Of a DNA stretch of 16,887 nt, positions 1-7,289 are shown piece after piece (within the stretch, counting starts at the first letter, position 1; every line of letters starts with the position of its first letter). The stretch is from assembly GCA_002507205.1 (NCBI GenBank), contig DAZF01000068.1, positions 3,092 through 19,978 on the forward strand. The letters are read 5' to 3'. Source of the stretch: Methanolobus sp. UBA32. Its GTDB lineage: Archaea > Halobacteriota > Methanosarcinia > Methanosarcinales > Methanosarcinaceae. The translations under genes were made by a program, and so were the position numbers. The notes beneath the pieces are model-generated. The model did no database searches and was not told where the DNA came from. It saw only the letters and a program-made list of their open reading frames with translations.

Positions 1-1
1 A

Positions 2-1042
2 ACTGTCACAGATGCTCTTGGAAGAAATGTGGAAATTCCCGAATTCCCTGAACACGTTATTTGTTCTGGTTCGGGAGCACTCAGGCTCCTGACATACCTT
101 GAAGAGCAGGATAAAATACTCGCAGTGGATAGTATCGAAACAAGAGATTCGGTTTACGATGCAAGACCATACGCCCTTGCAAACCCACAGTTCAGTACTG
201 ATTACACAGTATTCGGAGAATTCAGGGGAAACGATGACCCCGAAAAGATACTTGCCCTTGACCCACAACCTGATGTCATACTCAAAACCTATTCTACTTC
301 CGGCTACGACCCGGCAGAACTTCAGGAGAAAACAGGCATTCCAGTAGTTGCCCTTAATTATGGAGACATGGCCAGCAACAGAGAGAGCATGTACCAGAGC
401 CTGAGGATAATGGGTGAGGTCATGGATAAGGAAGAACGTGCTGAAGAAGTCATAGCTTTCTTTGATGAGACCATTGAAGACCTCAATGACCGTACTGCAG
501 ACGTACCGGCAGATGAAAAGACCACATGTTATGTAGGTGGCATCGCACGTGCAGGACCACACGGACTCCAGTCTACCGAACCAACCTACCCGCCATTCCT
601 TTTCACCAATGCACTGAACGTTGCCTATGCCGACATGGACCTCAGCACAGCAGAAGTTGCTAAGGAGAAGCTCATAGAGTGGGACCCAGAGATCATATTT
701 GTAGACCTTTCAACACTGCAATCAGAAGATGAGAACAGCGCAGTTTACCAATTACAGAATGATGAATCCTACCAGCAACTGAAGGCAGTTCAATCAGGTA
801 ACGTATACGGAGTACTCCCTTACAATTGGTACACCCAGAACTTCGGTTCAGTACTTGCAGATTCATTCTTCGCAGGAAAGTTACTTTATCCAGACAGGTT
901 CGAGGACGTTGACCTTGAAGATAAGACCGTAGAGATATACACATTCCTTGTATGCCAGGGAGATGAAGAACTTGGCAGAGAAGTGTGTGACCAAATGATA
1001 AATGCCTTTGGAACTCCGGCATTCACAAAACTGGACGTCTGA
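2..1042 (+). CDS. ABC transporter substrate-binding protein, iron-chelate/cobalamin type (5' end missing)
   Basis: Periplasmic-binding-type protein that would capture a metal chelate (iron siderophore, haem or cobalamin class) outside the cell and pass it to the permease encoded next. The reading frame is already open at base 2 and reads TVTDALGRNVEIPE, the usual beginning of the mature domain in this family, so the signal peptide/lipobox and true start lie before the window. A GTG at 29 is only an internal codon. About 346 residues are visible, close to a full binding domain. The C-terminal half carries the family pattern YNWYTQNFGSVLADSFFAGKLLYP. The stop is 33 bases before the permease start, so the genes form one operon. 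The ligand cannot be read from sequence; cobalamin, a siderophore or another chelate are all possible. Confidence 0.88.
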   Translation, partial: TVTDALGRNVEIPEFPEHVICSGSGALRLLTYLEEQDKILAVDSIETRDSVYDARPYALANPQFSTDYTVFGEFRGNDDPEKILALDPQPDVILKTYSTSGYDPAELQEKTGIPVVALNYGDMASNRESMYQSLRIMGEVMDKEERAEEVIAFFDETIEDLNDRTADVPADEKTTCYVGGIARAGPHGLQSTEPTYPPFLFTNALNVAYADMDLSTAEVAKEKLIEWDPEIIFVDLSTLQSEDENSAVYQLQNDESYQQLKAVQSGNVYGVLPYNWYTQNFGSVLADSFFAGKLLYPDRFEDVDLEDKTVEIYTFLVCQGDEELGREVCDQMINAFGTPAFTKLDV

Positions 1043-1075
1043 AGGTTCATGGAACGGGCAGAAACGGTGAAATGA

Positions 1076-2146
1076 ATGACTGGAACAGAGGGTGAAATTG
1101 CCCGTCGTTACAAAGAGCACACTGGCAGGAAGTACACATACCTCCTGGCAGGGATCGTGCTTCTTTTTGTGATGACGATAATATCCATCTCAGTCGGACC
1201 CGTAGACATCCCACCATTGGAGGTTGTACAAACACTCACCGGACACAGTGTTTCAGTGAGATGGGACAACATCATATGGAATATTCGCCTGCCTCAGGTG
1301 CTAACAGCCATCGTTGCCGGTGCAGGCCTGTCTATAGCCGGAGTTGTCATGCAGTCCATACTGAGAAATCCCCTTGGATCACCATTCACATTAGGGATAT
1401 CCAATGCTGCAGCTTTTGGTGCGGCTTTTTCAGTAATGGTACTTGGAACAGGTGCCACGCACAGCCGTGTTGGTGATGCGGTGACAATCAGCAATCCATA
1501 CACTACCACTGCTGTTGCATTTGTGTTCGCACTCCTTGTTACAGCCATCATCCTGGCATTCTCCAAGATCAGGAGAAACACACCGGAAGTAATGATACTT
1601 GTAGGAGTTGCCATGGGTTCACTTTTTACGGCGGGAACAATGTTCCTTCAGTATTTTGCCGATGACGTACAGCTCGCATCCATGATCTTCTGGACCTTTG
1701 GCGACGCCTCGAGGGCAAGCTGGGAAGAACTGGCACTTATTACTGCGATAGTAGTAGCCTCGATAATATATTTCACGTTGAACCGGTGGAAATACAATGC
1801 CATTGATGCCGGAGATGAGACTGCAAAGGGTCTGGGTGTTAACGTGGAGCAGGTCCGGCTCAGGGGAATGATGTGCGCATCCCTTGTAACCGCCATCATT
1901 GTCTCATTCCTCGGAGTCATTGGTTTTGTTGGACTTATATGCCCCCACATGGCACGCAGGATAATAGGAGATGACCACCGTTTCCTGATCACAGGAAGCC
2001 TGATAATAGGTGCATTGCTCCTGCTTTGCGCAGATACAGCAGCAAGAGTGATGATGGAGCCTTACCAATTACCTGTTGCCGTACTCACATCGTTTTTGGG
2101 CGCACCTACATTCATTTACCTTATACTGGGAGGAAGAAGGATATGA
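1076..2146 (+). CDS. FecCD/BtuC-family ABC transporter permease
   Basis: Membrane channel subunit of the importer, expected to work as a dimer with two copies of the ATPase encoded downstream. The 356 residues are highly hydrophobic with about nine to ten predicted membrane segments, the first near residues 22-42. The stretch WNIRLPQVLTAIVAGAGLSI followed by GVVMQSILRNPLGSPFTLGI is the FecCD/BtuC signature, and GVIGFVGLICPHMARRIIG near the C-terminal third is the conserved loop that contacts the ATPase. The ATG at 1076 is preceded by GGTGA at 1066-1070, a suitable ribosome binding site. The stop overlaps the ATPase start as ATGA, indicating translational coupling. Length is normal for the family. 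Substrate is uncertain. Confidence 0.95.
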   Translation: MTGTEGEIARRYKEHTGRKYTYLLAGIVLLFVMTIISISVGPVDIPPLEVVQTLTGHSVSVRWDNIIWNIRLPQVLTAIVAGAGLSIAGVVMQSILRNPLGSPFTLGISNAAAFGAAFSVMVLGTGATHSRVGDAVTISNPYTTTAVAFVFALLVTAIILAFSKIRRNTPEVMILVGVAMGSLFTAGTMFLQYFADDVQLASMIFWTFGDASRASWEELALITAIVVASIIYFTLNRWKYNAIDAGDETAKGLGVNVEQVRLRGMMCASLVTAIIVSFLGVIGFVGLICPHMARRIIGDDHRFLITGSLIIGALLLLCADTAARVMMEPYQLPVAVLTSFLGAPTFIYLILGGRRI

Positions 2147-2895
2147 TACTGGAAGTGGAGGGAGTGGAATTCCAATACAAAAGCAAGGAAGTGCTGAAGG
2201 ACATAAAATTTGAGCTGAAAAGGAATGAGATATTATCAATACTCGGACCTAATGGTGTGGGAAAAACCACACTGCTCAAATGTATGAACGCTATTCTCAA
2301 ACCAAAAAAAGGAGCTGTGCTCATAGAAAACGAAGATATCCTCAAACTGGAGCAAATAGAAATTGCAAGACGTATGGGGTATGTGCCGCAGAGATGTGAA
2401 CCTGCCAGACTGACAGCTTTCGATGCAATTCTTCTTGGCAGGATGCCGCACATGAAATGGAACATATCCCCGGAAGATGTGATGCTTGTGGAAACAACCA
2501 TCAAGAAATTGCATCTTGAGGATATGGCCCTGAGATACATAGACGAACTCAGCGGAGGAGAACTTCAGAAAGTGGGTATCGCACGTGCAATAGCTCAGAA
2601 TCCAAAACTTCTCTTGCTGGATGAACCCACAAGCAGCCTTGACCTTAAGAACCAGCTCGAGATACTGGACACGATAAGGGACGTTGTCAGGAAAGAGAAT
2701 GTATCTGCGATTATGACAATGCACGACCTGAATCTTGCTTTCAGATACTCTGACAAGTTCTTGTTCCTGAAAAATGGAACAATTTTTGCAGCAGGCAGTA
2801 TGAGTGATATCACACCCCAGATAATCCATGAGGTATACGGAGTACCTGTGACAATACAGAATTACATGGATATTTCAGTGGTAATACCAGTTTAA
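2143..2895 (+). CDS. ABC transporter ATP-binding protein, iron-chelate/cobalamin type
   Basis: Cytoplasmic ATPase that powers the importer. All ABC motifs are present and intact: Walker A GPNGVGKTT at residues 35-43, Q-loop in YVPQR, signature LSGGELQK, Walker B LLLLDEPTSSLD and the H-loop histidine in TMHDLN. The frame is open further upstream, but the start is taken at the ATG at 2143 because it gives the usual N-terminus (MILEVEGVEFQY), overlaps the permease stop by four bases (ATGA), and sits after the purine-rich ribosome site GGAGGAAGAAGG at 2129-2140. The product is 250 residues, normal for a BtuD/FepC-like subunit. It shares the operon with the binding protein and permease, and a methyltransferase gene follows 44 bases later. 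Confidence 0.95.
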   Translation: MILEVEGVEFQYKSKEVLKDIKFELKRNEILSILGPNGVGKTTLLKCMNAILKPKKGAVLIENEDILKLEQIEIARRMGYVPQRCEPARLTAFDAILLGRMPHMKWNISPEDVMLVETTIKKLHLEDMALRYIDELSGGELQKVGIARAIAQNPKLLLLDEPTSSLDLKNQLEILDTIRDVVRKENVSAIMTMHDLNLAFRYSDKFLFLKNGTIFAAGSMSDITPQIIHEVYGVPVTIQNYMDISVVIPV

Positions 2896-2896
2896 G

Positions 2897-2910
2897 AAAA
2901 AAAAAAAAAA
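2897..2910 (+). repeat. Homopolymer run of 14 A
   Basis: A run of fourteen A begins two bases after the ATPase stop codon, in the short gap before the methyltransferase gene. As RNA on the coding strand it is poly(A), so it is not a terminator for the importer genes. The run length could be affected by sequencing error or by slippage. Confidence 0.9.
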
Positions 2911-2939
2911 TCAAACACAAAAAACAGAAGGAAATTATC

Positions 2940-3782
2940 ATGGACTATCAAAATATAGATTGGAGCAAAGTATGGATAGAGCAAATGGAAAAACACCTTC
3001 AATGCGGAAACAAAAAGAAGGCTTCAATATGGGAGGATAAAGAGAGTGCAAAAAGATTCTGGGAAATGTCACAGAAAGATAATCAGAAAAGAGCAAAAGA
3101 GACAATCAAACCCCTGAAAATTACACCACAGTCCAGAGTGCTTGACATTGGAGCAGGCCCAGGAACACTTGCAATCCCGCTTTCAGAAAAAGTAAAACAT
3201 GTTACTGCCGTGGAACCTTCAAAAGGCATGATTGAAGTCTTTGAAGAAAACATGGGTGATTATAGGTGCAACAATATATCCATTGTCAAAAAGAGATGGG
3301 AAGACATCGATGTTGAAAAGGATCTTGATGGACCTTATGACGTAGTAATTGCGTCTTTTTCCCTGGGCATGCCAGACATCCGCAAATCAATAGAAGATAT
3401 GCTGGCAATAGCTTCAGGACATATCTACCTATACTGGTTCGCCGGTGAAACATCATGGGACATGCATTCCAGGAATATATGGCTGCAACTGCACGGAAAG
3501 GAATACTACCCCACGCCTAAGTGCGACATAATCTATAACTTACTGTACCAGATGGGAATTTACCCGAATATGGAAACTTTCACACTGGGACGCACGGAAG
3601 TTTACTCTTCCATGAATGAAGTAATAAATAATCTTTCAAATCATTTCTCAGTGTCAACAGACAATCAGCAGAAAATACTTGAACAATACATGGAAAAGAC
3701 CCTTAGGAAGGAAAATGGAAACTATATTTATGATGCACGTTCCACAAGAGTAAAGATGTGGTGGAATACAAAGGATTACTGA
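2940..3782 (+). CDS. Class I SAM-dependent methyltransferase
   Basis: Soluble methyltransferase of unknown substrate, 280 residues. The S-adenosylmethionine-binding fold is clear: motif I VLDIGAGPGT at residues 67-76, an acidic residue after strand 2 in AVEPSKGM (E92), and the motif-IV-like strand PYDVVIASFSLGM near 132-144. The first 60 residues are charged and helical. The C-terminal half has many aromatic residues (W and Y), which may form the substrate pocket. The start ATG at 2940 follows AGAAGGAA at 2926-2933. It lies 44 bases after the ATPase gene on the same strand, so it is probably the fourth gene of the importer operon. That placement suggests, but does not prove, a role in modifying or making the imported chelate. 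It ends 20 bases from the convergent kinase gene. Confidence 0.82.
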   Translation: MDYQNIDWSKVWIEQMEKHLQCGNKKKASIWEDKESAKRFWEMSQKDNQKRAKETIKPLKITPQSRVLDIGAGPGTLAIPLSEKVKHVTAVEPSKGMIEVFEENMGDYRCNNISIVKKRWEDIDVEKDLDGPYDVVIASFSLGMPDIRKSIEDMLAIASGHIYLYWFAGETSWDMHSRNIWLQLHGKEYYPTPKCDIIYNLLYQMGIYPNMETFTLGRTEVYSSMNEVINNLSNHFSVSTDNQQKILEQYMEKTLRKENGNYIYDARSTRVKMWWNTKDY

Positions 3783-3802
3783 TGGTTATTGATAGCTAGC
3801 AG

Positions 3803-4336
3803 TTATCTGACATTCACATCAACACCTGTGCCGGATCCTGGCAGGATCTCATCCAATATCCTTTTTGCGACGTCTGCTACTTTATCCTTTCTGCCAACCT
3901 CGATAATATGGTCTGCAAAAGCTCTGTAAAGTACAGTCCTTTCCTCGTACAGACCATGTAATCCTTTTTCTTTCAGGCCTACCACACCCCTTGTAGTGAG
4001 ATTGGACAATCTCATAACAATTGTACCAAAGGGGACATCAAGGTATACTACAACGGATCTTGCTTTCAGGGATTGCATCGCTTTTTCAGAATATACAACA
4101 CTCCCGCCTGTTGCAATGATGCAGTTATCCCCCAGCTTAAGATCAAGTATGCTTTGTTCCTCTGCCCTTATGAGAGCCATGTCCCCCAGGTCATTGACAA
4201 TGTCCTGAAGGCCGGTTCCCGACTCATCTATTAGAAGCTTATCAGTATCGATGAATTCATAACCCAACATGGATGCTAATTTCTGTCCGGCAGAACTCTT
4301 GCCTGCACCCGGCATGCCAATCAAAGTTATAATCAT
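3803..4336 (-). CDS. P-loop kinase of the shikimate-kinase family
   Basis: Small-molecule kinase with the shikimate kinase fold, 177 residues. Visible motifs are Walker A GMPGAGKSS (7-15), DTD (30-32), an arginine in LIRAEE (R57), the GGS turn (77-79), a LID arginine in TTRG (R116) and an arginine in EERTVLY (R133). By position these match the residues that bind shikimate and ATP in bacterial AroK. Most archaea, however, use an unrelated GHMP-type shikimate kinase, so the name AroK is not safe here. The gene is third in a minus-strand operon after UPF0237 and UPF0210, with a gap of only 30 bases, and it may serve the same unknown pathway. Start ATG at 4336 is weakly supported by GGGATGAT just upstream. 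The substrate is not known. Confidence 0.82.
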   Translation of the reverse strand: MIITLIGMPGAGKSSAGQKLASMLGYEFIDTDKLLIDESGTGLQDIVNDLGDMALIRAEEQSILDLKLGDNCIIATGGSVVYSEKAMQSLKARSVVVYLDVPFGTIVMRLSNLTTRGVVGLKEKGLHGLYEERTVLYRAFADHIIEVGRKDKVADVAKRILDEILPGSGTGVDVNVR

Positions 4337-4366
4337 AGGATCATCCCGTATTGCACCATAAAGAGT

Positions 4367-5728
4367 TCAGTTTGTAAGAGATTGTATAGGAGCAGGTATT
4401 CGACCGCCTCTTGAAATGAATTTCTCCGAACTGAATTTGTGAACCGGCATCACAGGAGCAGTCCCAAGAAGGCCGCCGAACTCGATCATATCTCCTACTT
4501 TTGTACCCGGAGCAGGTATCAGCCTTACAGCGGTTGTTTTCTTATTTATCATTCCTATTGCCATCTCATCTGCAATTATGGCAGAGATCGTTGAAGACGG
4601 AGTATCCCCCGGAACTGCTATCATGTCAAGACCGACAGAACATACACTGGTCATAGCTTCAAGTTTATCCAGTGACAGGGAACCCCTCTGTACAGCCCTT
4701 ATCATGCCTTCGTCCTCGCTTACAGGAATGAAAGCACCACTTAGTCCGCCAACAGAAGAAGATGCCATAGCTCCGCCTTTCTTTACCGCATCGTTGAGAA
4801 GCGCAAGTGCGGCAGTGGTGCCGTGAGTTCCGCAGCTTTCCAGACCCATGGCTTCCAGAATAGCGGCAACACTGTCACCTATGGCAGGGGTTGGGGCAAG
4901 AGAGAGGTCAAGCACACCAAATTGTGCATGCAGTCTGCGCGCGGCTTCTTTACCCACCATCTCGCCCATTCGGGTTATTTTGAAAGCCGTTTTCTTTATG
5001 CACTCAGAGATATCACCAAGTGTCGGGTCTTTGAGTGCACGCACTGCAGAATTAACAACTCCGGGACCGCTCACACCTACATTTATAACGCAGTCAGGTT
5101 CGCCAATTCCATGAAAAGCGCCTGCCATGAAAGGATTATCTTCCGGAGCATTTGCAAAGACAACAAGTTTAGCACAACCAATGCCCGAATTAGCCTTTGT
5201 CAGCTCAGCTGTTTCCTTGATGACTTTCCCCATAAGAGCAACCGCATCCATATTGATACCCGCTTTGGTGGTTGCCACATTTACTGAAGAACATACCTTA
5301 TTAGTGCTTGCAAGTGCCCTGGGTATGGAGTTTATCAGTGTGAGGTCCCCCGGAGTCATGCCTTTCTGGACCAGGGCACTGAAACCGCCTATAAAATCGA
5401 CACCTGTATCCTCGGCAGCCCTGTCCAGTGTTTGGGCAACTGATGTATAGTCCGTGGCATCACAGCTTTCGGCAACTATTGCAATGGGAGTTACTGAGAT
5501 CCTTTTGTTTATTATCGGGATTCCGTAAAGGTTCTGTATATCATTGGTCGTCTTGACAAGGTCCTCTGCATAATACATGATCCTGTTGTAAATGTTCTCG
5601 TTGAAAGTATCTATATCAGGATGACTGCAACCGCGCAAGTTGATACCCATGGTGACGGTCCTTATGTCAAGGTTCTCACTGGTCACCATTTTAATTGTTT
5701 CAAGTATTTCTTCAGGATGGATCAGCAT
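4367..5728 (-). CDS. UPF0210 (DUF711/PFL family) protein
   Basis: Conserved cytoplasmic protein of unknown biochemical role, found together with UPF0237 ACT proteins in bacteria and archaea. The product has 453 residues. Recognised stretches include [20 protein letters not shown] at the N-terminus, [20 protein letters not shown] in the middle, and [18 protein letters not shown] in the C-terminal half. The start is placed at the ATG at 5728 because the usual N-terminus MLIHPEE begins there and GAGGTG at 5736-5741 lies seven bases upstream. An alternative ATG at 5743, overlapping the ACT gene stop as ATGA, would add five residues (MRCIP). Either way the gene is coupled to the ACT gene before it. 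Family assignment is firm; function is not known. Confidence 0.93.
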   Translation of the reverse strand: MLIHPEEILETIKMVTSENLDIRTVTMGINLRGCSHPDIDTFNENIYNRIMYYAEDLVKTTNDIQNLYGIPIINKRISVTPIAIVAESCDATDYTSVAQTLDRAAEDTGVDFIGGFSALVQKGMTPGDLTLINSIPRALASTNKVCSSVNVATTKAGINMDAVALMGKVIKETAELTKANSGIGCAKLVVFANAPEDNPFMAGAFHGIGEPDCVINVGVSGPGVVNSAVRALKDPTLGDISECIKKTAFKITRMGEMVGKEAARRLHAQFGVLDLSLAPTPAIGDSVAAILEAMGLESCGTHGTTAALALLNDAVKKGGAMASSSVGGLSGAFIPVSEDEGMIRAVQRGSLSLDKLEAMTSVCSVGLDMIAVPGDTPSSTISAIIADEMAIGMINKKTTAVRLIPAPGTKVGDMIEFGGLLGTAPVMPVHKFSSEKFISRGGRIPAPIQSLTN

Positions 5729-5735
5729 GGGAATG

Positions 5736-5741
5736 CACCTC
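5736..5741 (-). promoter_or_regulatory. Ribosome binding site for the UPF0210 gene
   Basis: On the minus strand GAGGTG precedes the ATG at 5728 by seven bases. It overlaps the stop codon of the ACT-domain gene (5740-5742). This supports the 5728 start and suggests that ribosomes finishing the ACT gene re-initiate on UPF0210. Confidence 0.6.
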
Positions 5742-6018
5742 ATATCCTGTGCATGAAATGGAATGCATCTTCGTGCTGGACCCTTACCTCAACACCAAGC
5801 TCTGAACCTTTTTCGGACATTGCCTGCTGGAAAGCTGCCAGATCGAAGTTCTCTTCTTTTATCTGTGCCAGCATTATCATGGTGAACAGGTCATCCATGA
5901 TGGTCTGACTGATGTCTACAATGTTGACATTATATAGTGCCATGACCTGCGTGATTCCCGCAACAATACCAATTTTATCAATTCCAATAACAGTGATTAT
6001 AAAACGACTAGATGACAT
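5740..6018 (-). CDS. ACT-domain protein, UPF0237 family
   Basis: A 92-residue protein made of one ACT domain, a fold that normally binds amino acids or other small ligands and regulates a partner. The ACT core is visible as [20 protein letters not shown] at residues 6-25, then [20 protein letters not shown]. In bacteria and archaea it is almost always next to UPF0210, as here, and probably acts as its ligand-sensing partner; that role is inferred. The start ATG at 6018 is well supported by GAAGGAAGA a few bases upstream. It is the first gene of the three-gene minus-strand unit, and its promoter contains a perfect palindrome (see the promoter entry). Confidence 0.92.
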   Translation of the reverse strand: MSSSRFIITVIGIDKIGIVAGITQVMALYNVNIVDISQTIMDDLFTMIMLAQIKEENFDLAAFQQAMSEKGSELGVEVRVQHEDAFHFMHRI

Positions 6019-6044
6019 GGATCTTCCTTCTTTGAGTGCTTTTT

Positions 6045-6072
6045 AAGAAGCTACCAGGTAGCATAATATACT
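6045..6072 (-). promoter_or_regulatory. Promoter of the UPF0237-UPF0210-kinase unit with palindromic candidate operator
   Basis: On the minus strand a TATA-like GTATATTA lies at about 6064-6071. Immediately downstream, at 6050-6062, is a perfect 13-base palindrome, GCTACC-A-GGTAGC (top strand). The predicted transcription start falls near 6043-6047, so the palindrome sits between TATA box and start, where a bound repressor would block initiation. The promoter is inferred from spacing; the palindrome is seen directly. Confidence 0.5.
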
Positions 6073-6457
6073 GGATGCTATTTTGACTTTGCTAATGCTA
6101 TAATCTGTGAAAAAGATGTGCCTGAACACACCTCAATGAAAAAGTATATTTGTCAGAGACAGAATCATCTAAATGTTAAAAAAAAATAAAAATCATTCTG
6201 ATGGACAAAATACGGTTGTGGGAATAATACGTCGTATTTAGGCACCTGCATTGAAAATAATCATGCAGAAAATATTAATAAATTCCAATCTAGAATATAT
6301 TAGTACAAATATATAATAACCTGAAGCAAAAGTAACTGACGTAACAAACCGGATTGATAGTAAGTAACAAAGTTTATATATAAATTTCATTATGATTATT
6401 ATGATGATGGTTTGAACGGCTAGGTTCATCAGATGATTCAAACAATCAGGAGATACA
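6073..6457. other. Non-coding region between divergent units
   Basis: No convincing gene. The region is AT-rich. It contains a 13-base palindrome AATACG-T-CGTATT at 6226-6238, an A-rich run near 6177-6186, and the promoter of the DUF5371-pilin pair near 6373-6384. A 67-codon open frame on the minus strand (6238-6441) is a low-complexity accident, rich in isoleucine because of repeated ATTATGATG-like sequence. Confidence 0.6.
6373..6384 (+). promoter_or_regulatory. TATA box for the DUF5371-pilin genes
   Basis: TTTATATATAAA is a near-ideal archaeal TATA box. It predicts a start near 6405 and a leader of about 50 bases before the ATG at 6458, which has its own ribosome site GGAGAT at 6449-6454. 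Confidence 0.65.
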
Positions 6458-6664
6458 ATGGTTAAAATTGTACACGCACAAACTGTACTTACGGAAGATG
6501 AACTGGCGGCTTTAAAGAAGAAATGTAATGAGTCGTCAACGAAAGAAGCCTTGAGTATGGCAGTGCAACATTATCTCGAGTGCGAATATACCGAACTCGA
6601 CGATAAAATGTGGACCAAAAAGCTTGAAAAAGTGGTCCAAAAGAAGAATCAGAAGAAACTATAA
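6458..6664 (+). CDS. DUF5371-family small protein
   Basis: A 68-residue charged protein of unknown function. I recognise the pattern from Methanosarcinaceae: an N-terminal VKIVHAQTVLTEDELAALKK, then ESSTKEALSMAVQHYLECEY and a lysine-rich tail DKMWTKKLEKVVQKKNQKK. The first part, strand then two helices with STKEAL, resembles ribbon-helix-helix DNA-binding proteins of the antitoxin/CopG kind, so a regulator is possible; this is inference. No toxin gene accompanies it. It has a good ribosome site (GGAGAT) and a strong TATA box. The pilin gene begins 25 bases after its stop on the same strand, so the two are probably cotranscribed. Confidence 0.82.
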   Translation: MVKIVHAQTVLTEDELAALKKKCNESSTKEALSMAVQHYLECEYTELDDKMWTKKLEKVVQKKNQKKL

Positions 6665-6689
6665 ACTTCTGAACAAGAGAGGAACAACT

Positions 6690-7163
6690 ATGAGCAAAGC
6701 AAACCAATTTTTAGATGAGGATGCAGTATCCCCGGTCATCGGCGTTATCCTGATGGTCGCAATCACTGTAATCCTTGCTGCAGTCATTGCAGCATTCGTA
6801 TTCGGCATGGGACCACCAGAACAGGCACCACAGGCAAGTATCAGAGCCAGTGCACTTGAAATAAATGATTTTAACTCTGTTATGCTTGAACATCAGGGTG
6901 GGGACGAAGTTACGCTTACTTCATCAGTTACCAAATTCAGTGTTGATGGAAATGCAGTAGATTATGGACCTGTAGGAGACTACTTCTCTGCAGGAGACCG
7001 TCTCTACATTGGAGCAAACGGAACAGATACTTACACCCTTGCAAACACAACAGCTGATGCAGACGCTACTGAAAACGTTGGCAATTCTACCGAGACTGTG
7101 GACCTAACAATCATTGATGTCCAGAGCCAGCAGATGATTGCTGACCTGACCGTAAGGTTCTAA
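6690..7163 (+). CDS. Archaeal type IV pilin with conserved N-terminal domain
   Basis: Secreted pilin-like subunit, 157 residues. The N-terminus MSKANQFLDEDAVSPVIG followed by the hydrophobic VILMVAITVILAAVIAAFVF (about residues 19-38) is the archaeal type IV pilin N-terminal domain, the substrate of the prepilin peptidase (PibD/EppA class). The hydrophobic helix forms the filament core. The rest is a polar, acidic beta-rich head with several N-x-T/S sequons (for example NGTD, NTT, NST), consistent with N-glycosylation on the cell surface. The ATG at 6690 is chosen because it precedes the conserved leader and follows GAGAGG at 6677-6682; the frame is open further upstream into the preceding gene. 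No pilus assembly ATPase or peptidase gene is in the window. A strong terminator follows. Confidence 0.93.
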   Translation: MSKANQFLDEDAVSPVIGVILMVAITVILAAVIAAFVFGMGPPEQAPQASIRASALEINDFNSVMLEHQGGDEVTLTSSVTKFSVDGNAVDYGPVGDYFSAGDRLYIGANGTDTYTLANTTADADATENVGNSTETVDLTIIDVQSQQMIADLTVRF

Positions 7164-7174
7164 ACTCAAATTTA

Positions 7175-7208
7175 ATGACGCATCTTGCGTCATCTTTTCT
7201 TTTTTTCT
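7175..7208 (+). terminator. Hairpin/T-tract terminator after the pilin gene
   Basis: Perfect 8-bp stem ATGACGCA / TGCGTCAT (7175-7182 with 7186-7193), three-base loop TCT, followed directly by CTTTTCTTTTTTTCT. It ends the DUF5371-pilin transcript 11 bases after the pilin stop. Confidence 0.85.
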
Positions 7209-7229
7209 AATAATCGACAATTTAGATAA

Positions 7230-7240
7230 GTATATATACT
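7230..7240 (+). promoter_or_regulatory. TATA box for the small membrane protein gene
   Basis: GTATATATACT at 7230-7240 gives a predicted start near 7262 and a leader of roughly 30 bases before the TTG start codon at 7290. Confidence 0.6.
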
Positions 7241-7289
7241 ATCCAAATGCACACTTCCTTGTAAGTAATTATATTCAGGATGTGGTATT

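Noticed and set aside
2026..2142. N-terminal extension of the ATPase
   Set aside because: It overlaps the permease C-terminus, is not typical of the family, and a well-supported ATG with ribosome site is at 2143.
2897..2910. Terminator between ATPase and methyltransferase
   Set aside because: The run is A on the coding strand, not T, and no hairpin precedes it.
4823..5287. 154-codon plus-strand open frame within UPF0210
   Set aside because: It lies fully antisense to a well-conserved family gene, has no recognisable domain and is a shadow of the coding frame.
6238..6441. 67-codon open frame on the minus strand between the ACT and DUF5371 genes
   Set aside because: It overlaps the promoter of the DUF5371 gene, has low-complexity isoleucine runs produced by ATTATG-like repeats, and has no ribosome site.
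6458..6664. Antitoxin of a toxin-antitoxin pair
   Set aside because: The downstream gene is a pilin, not a toxin, and the small protein fits the DUF5371 family.
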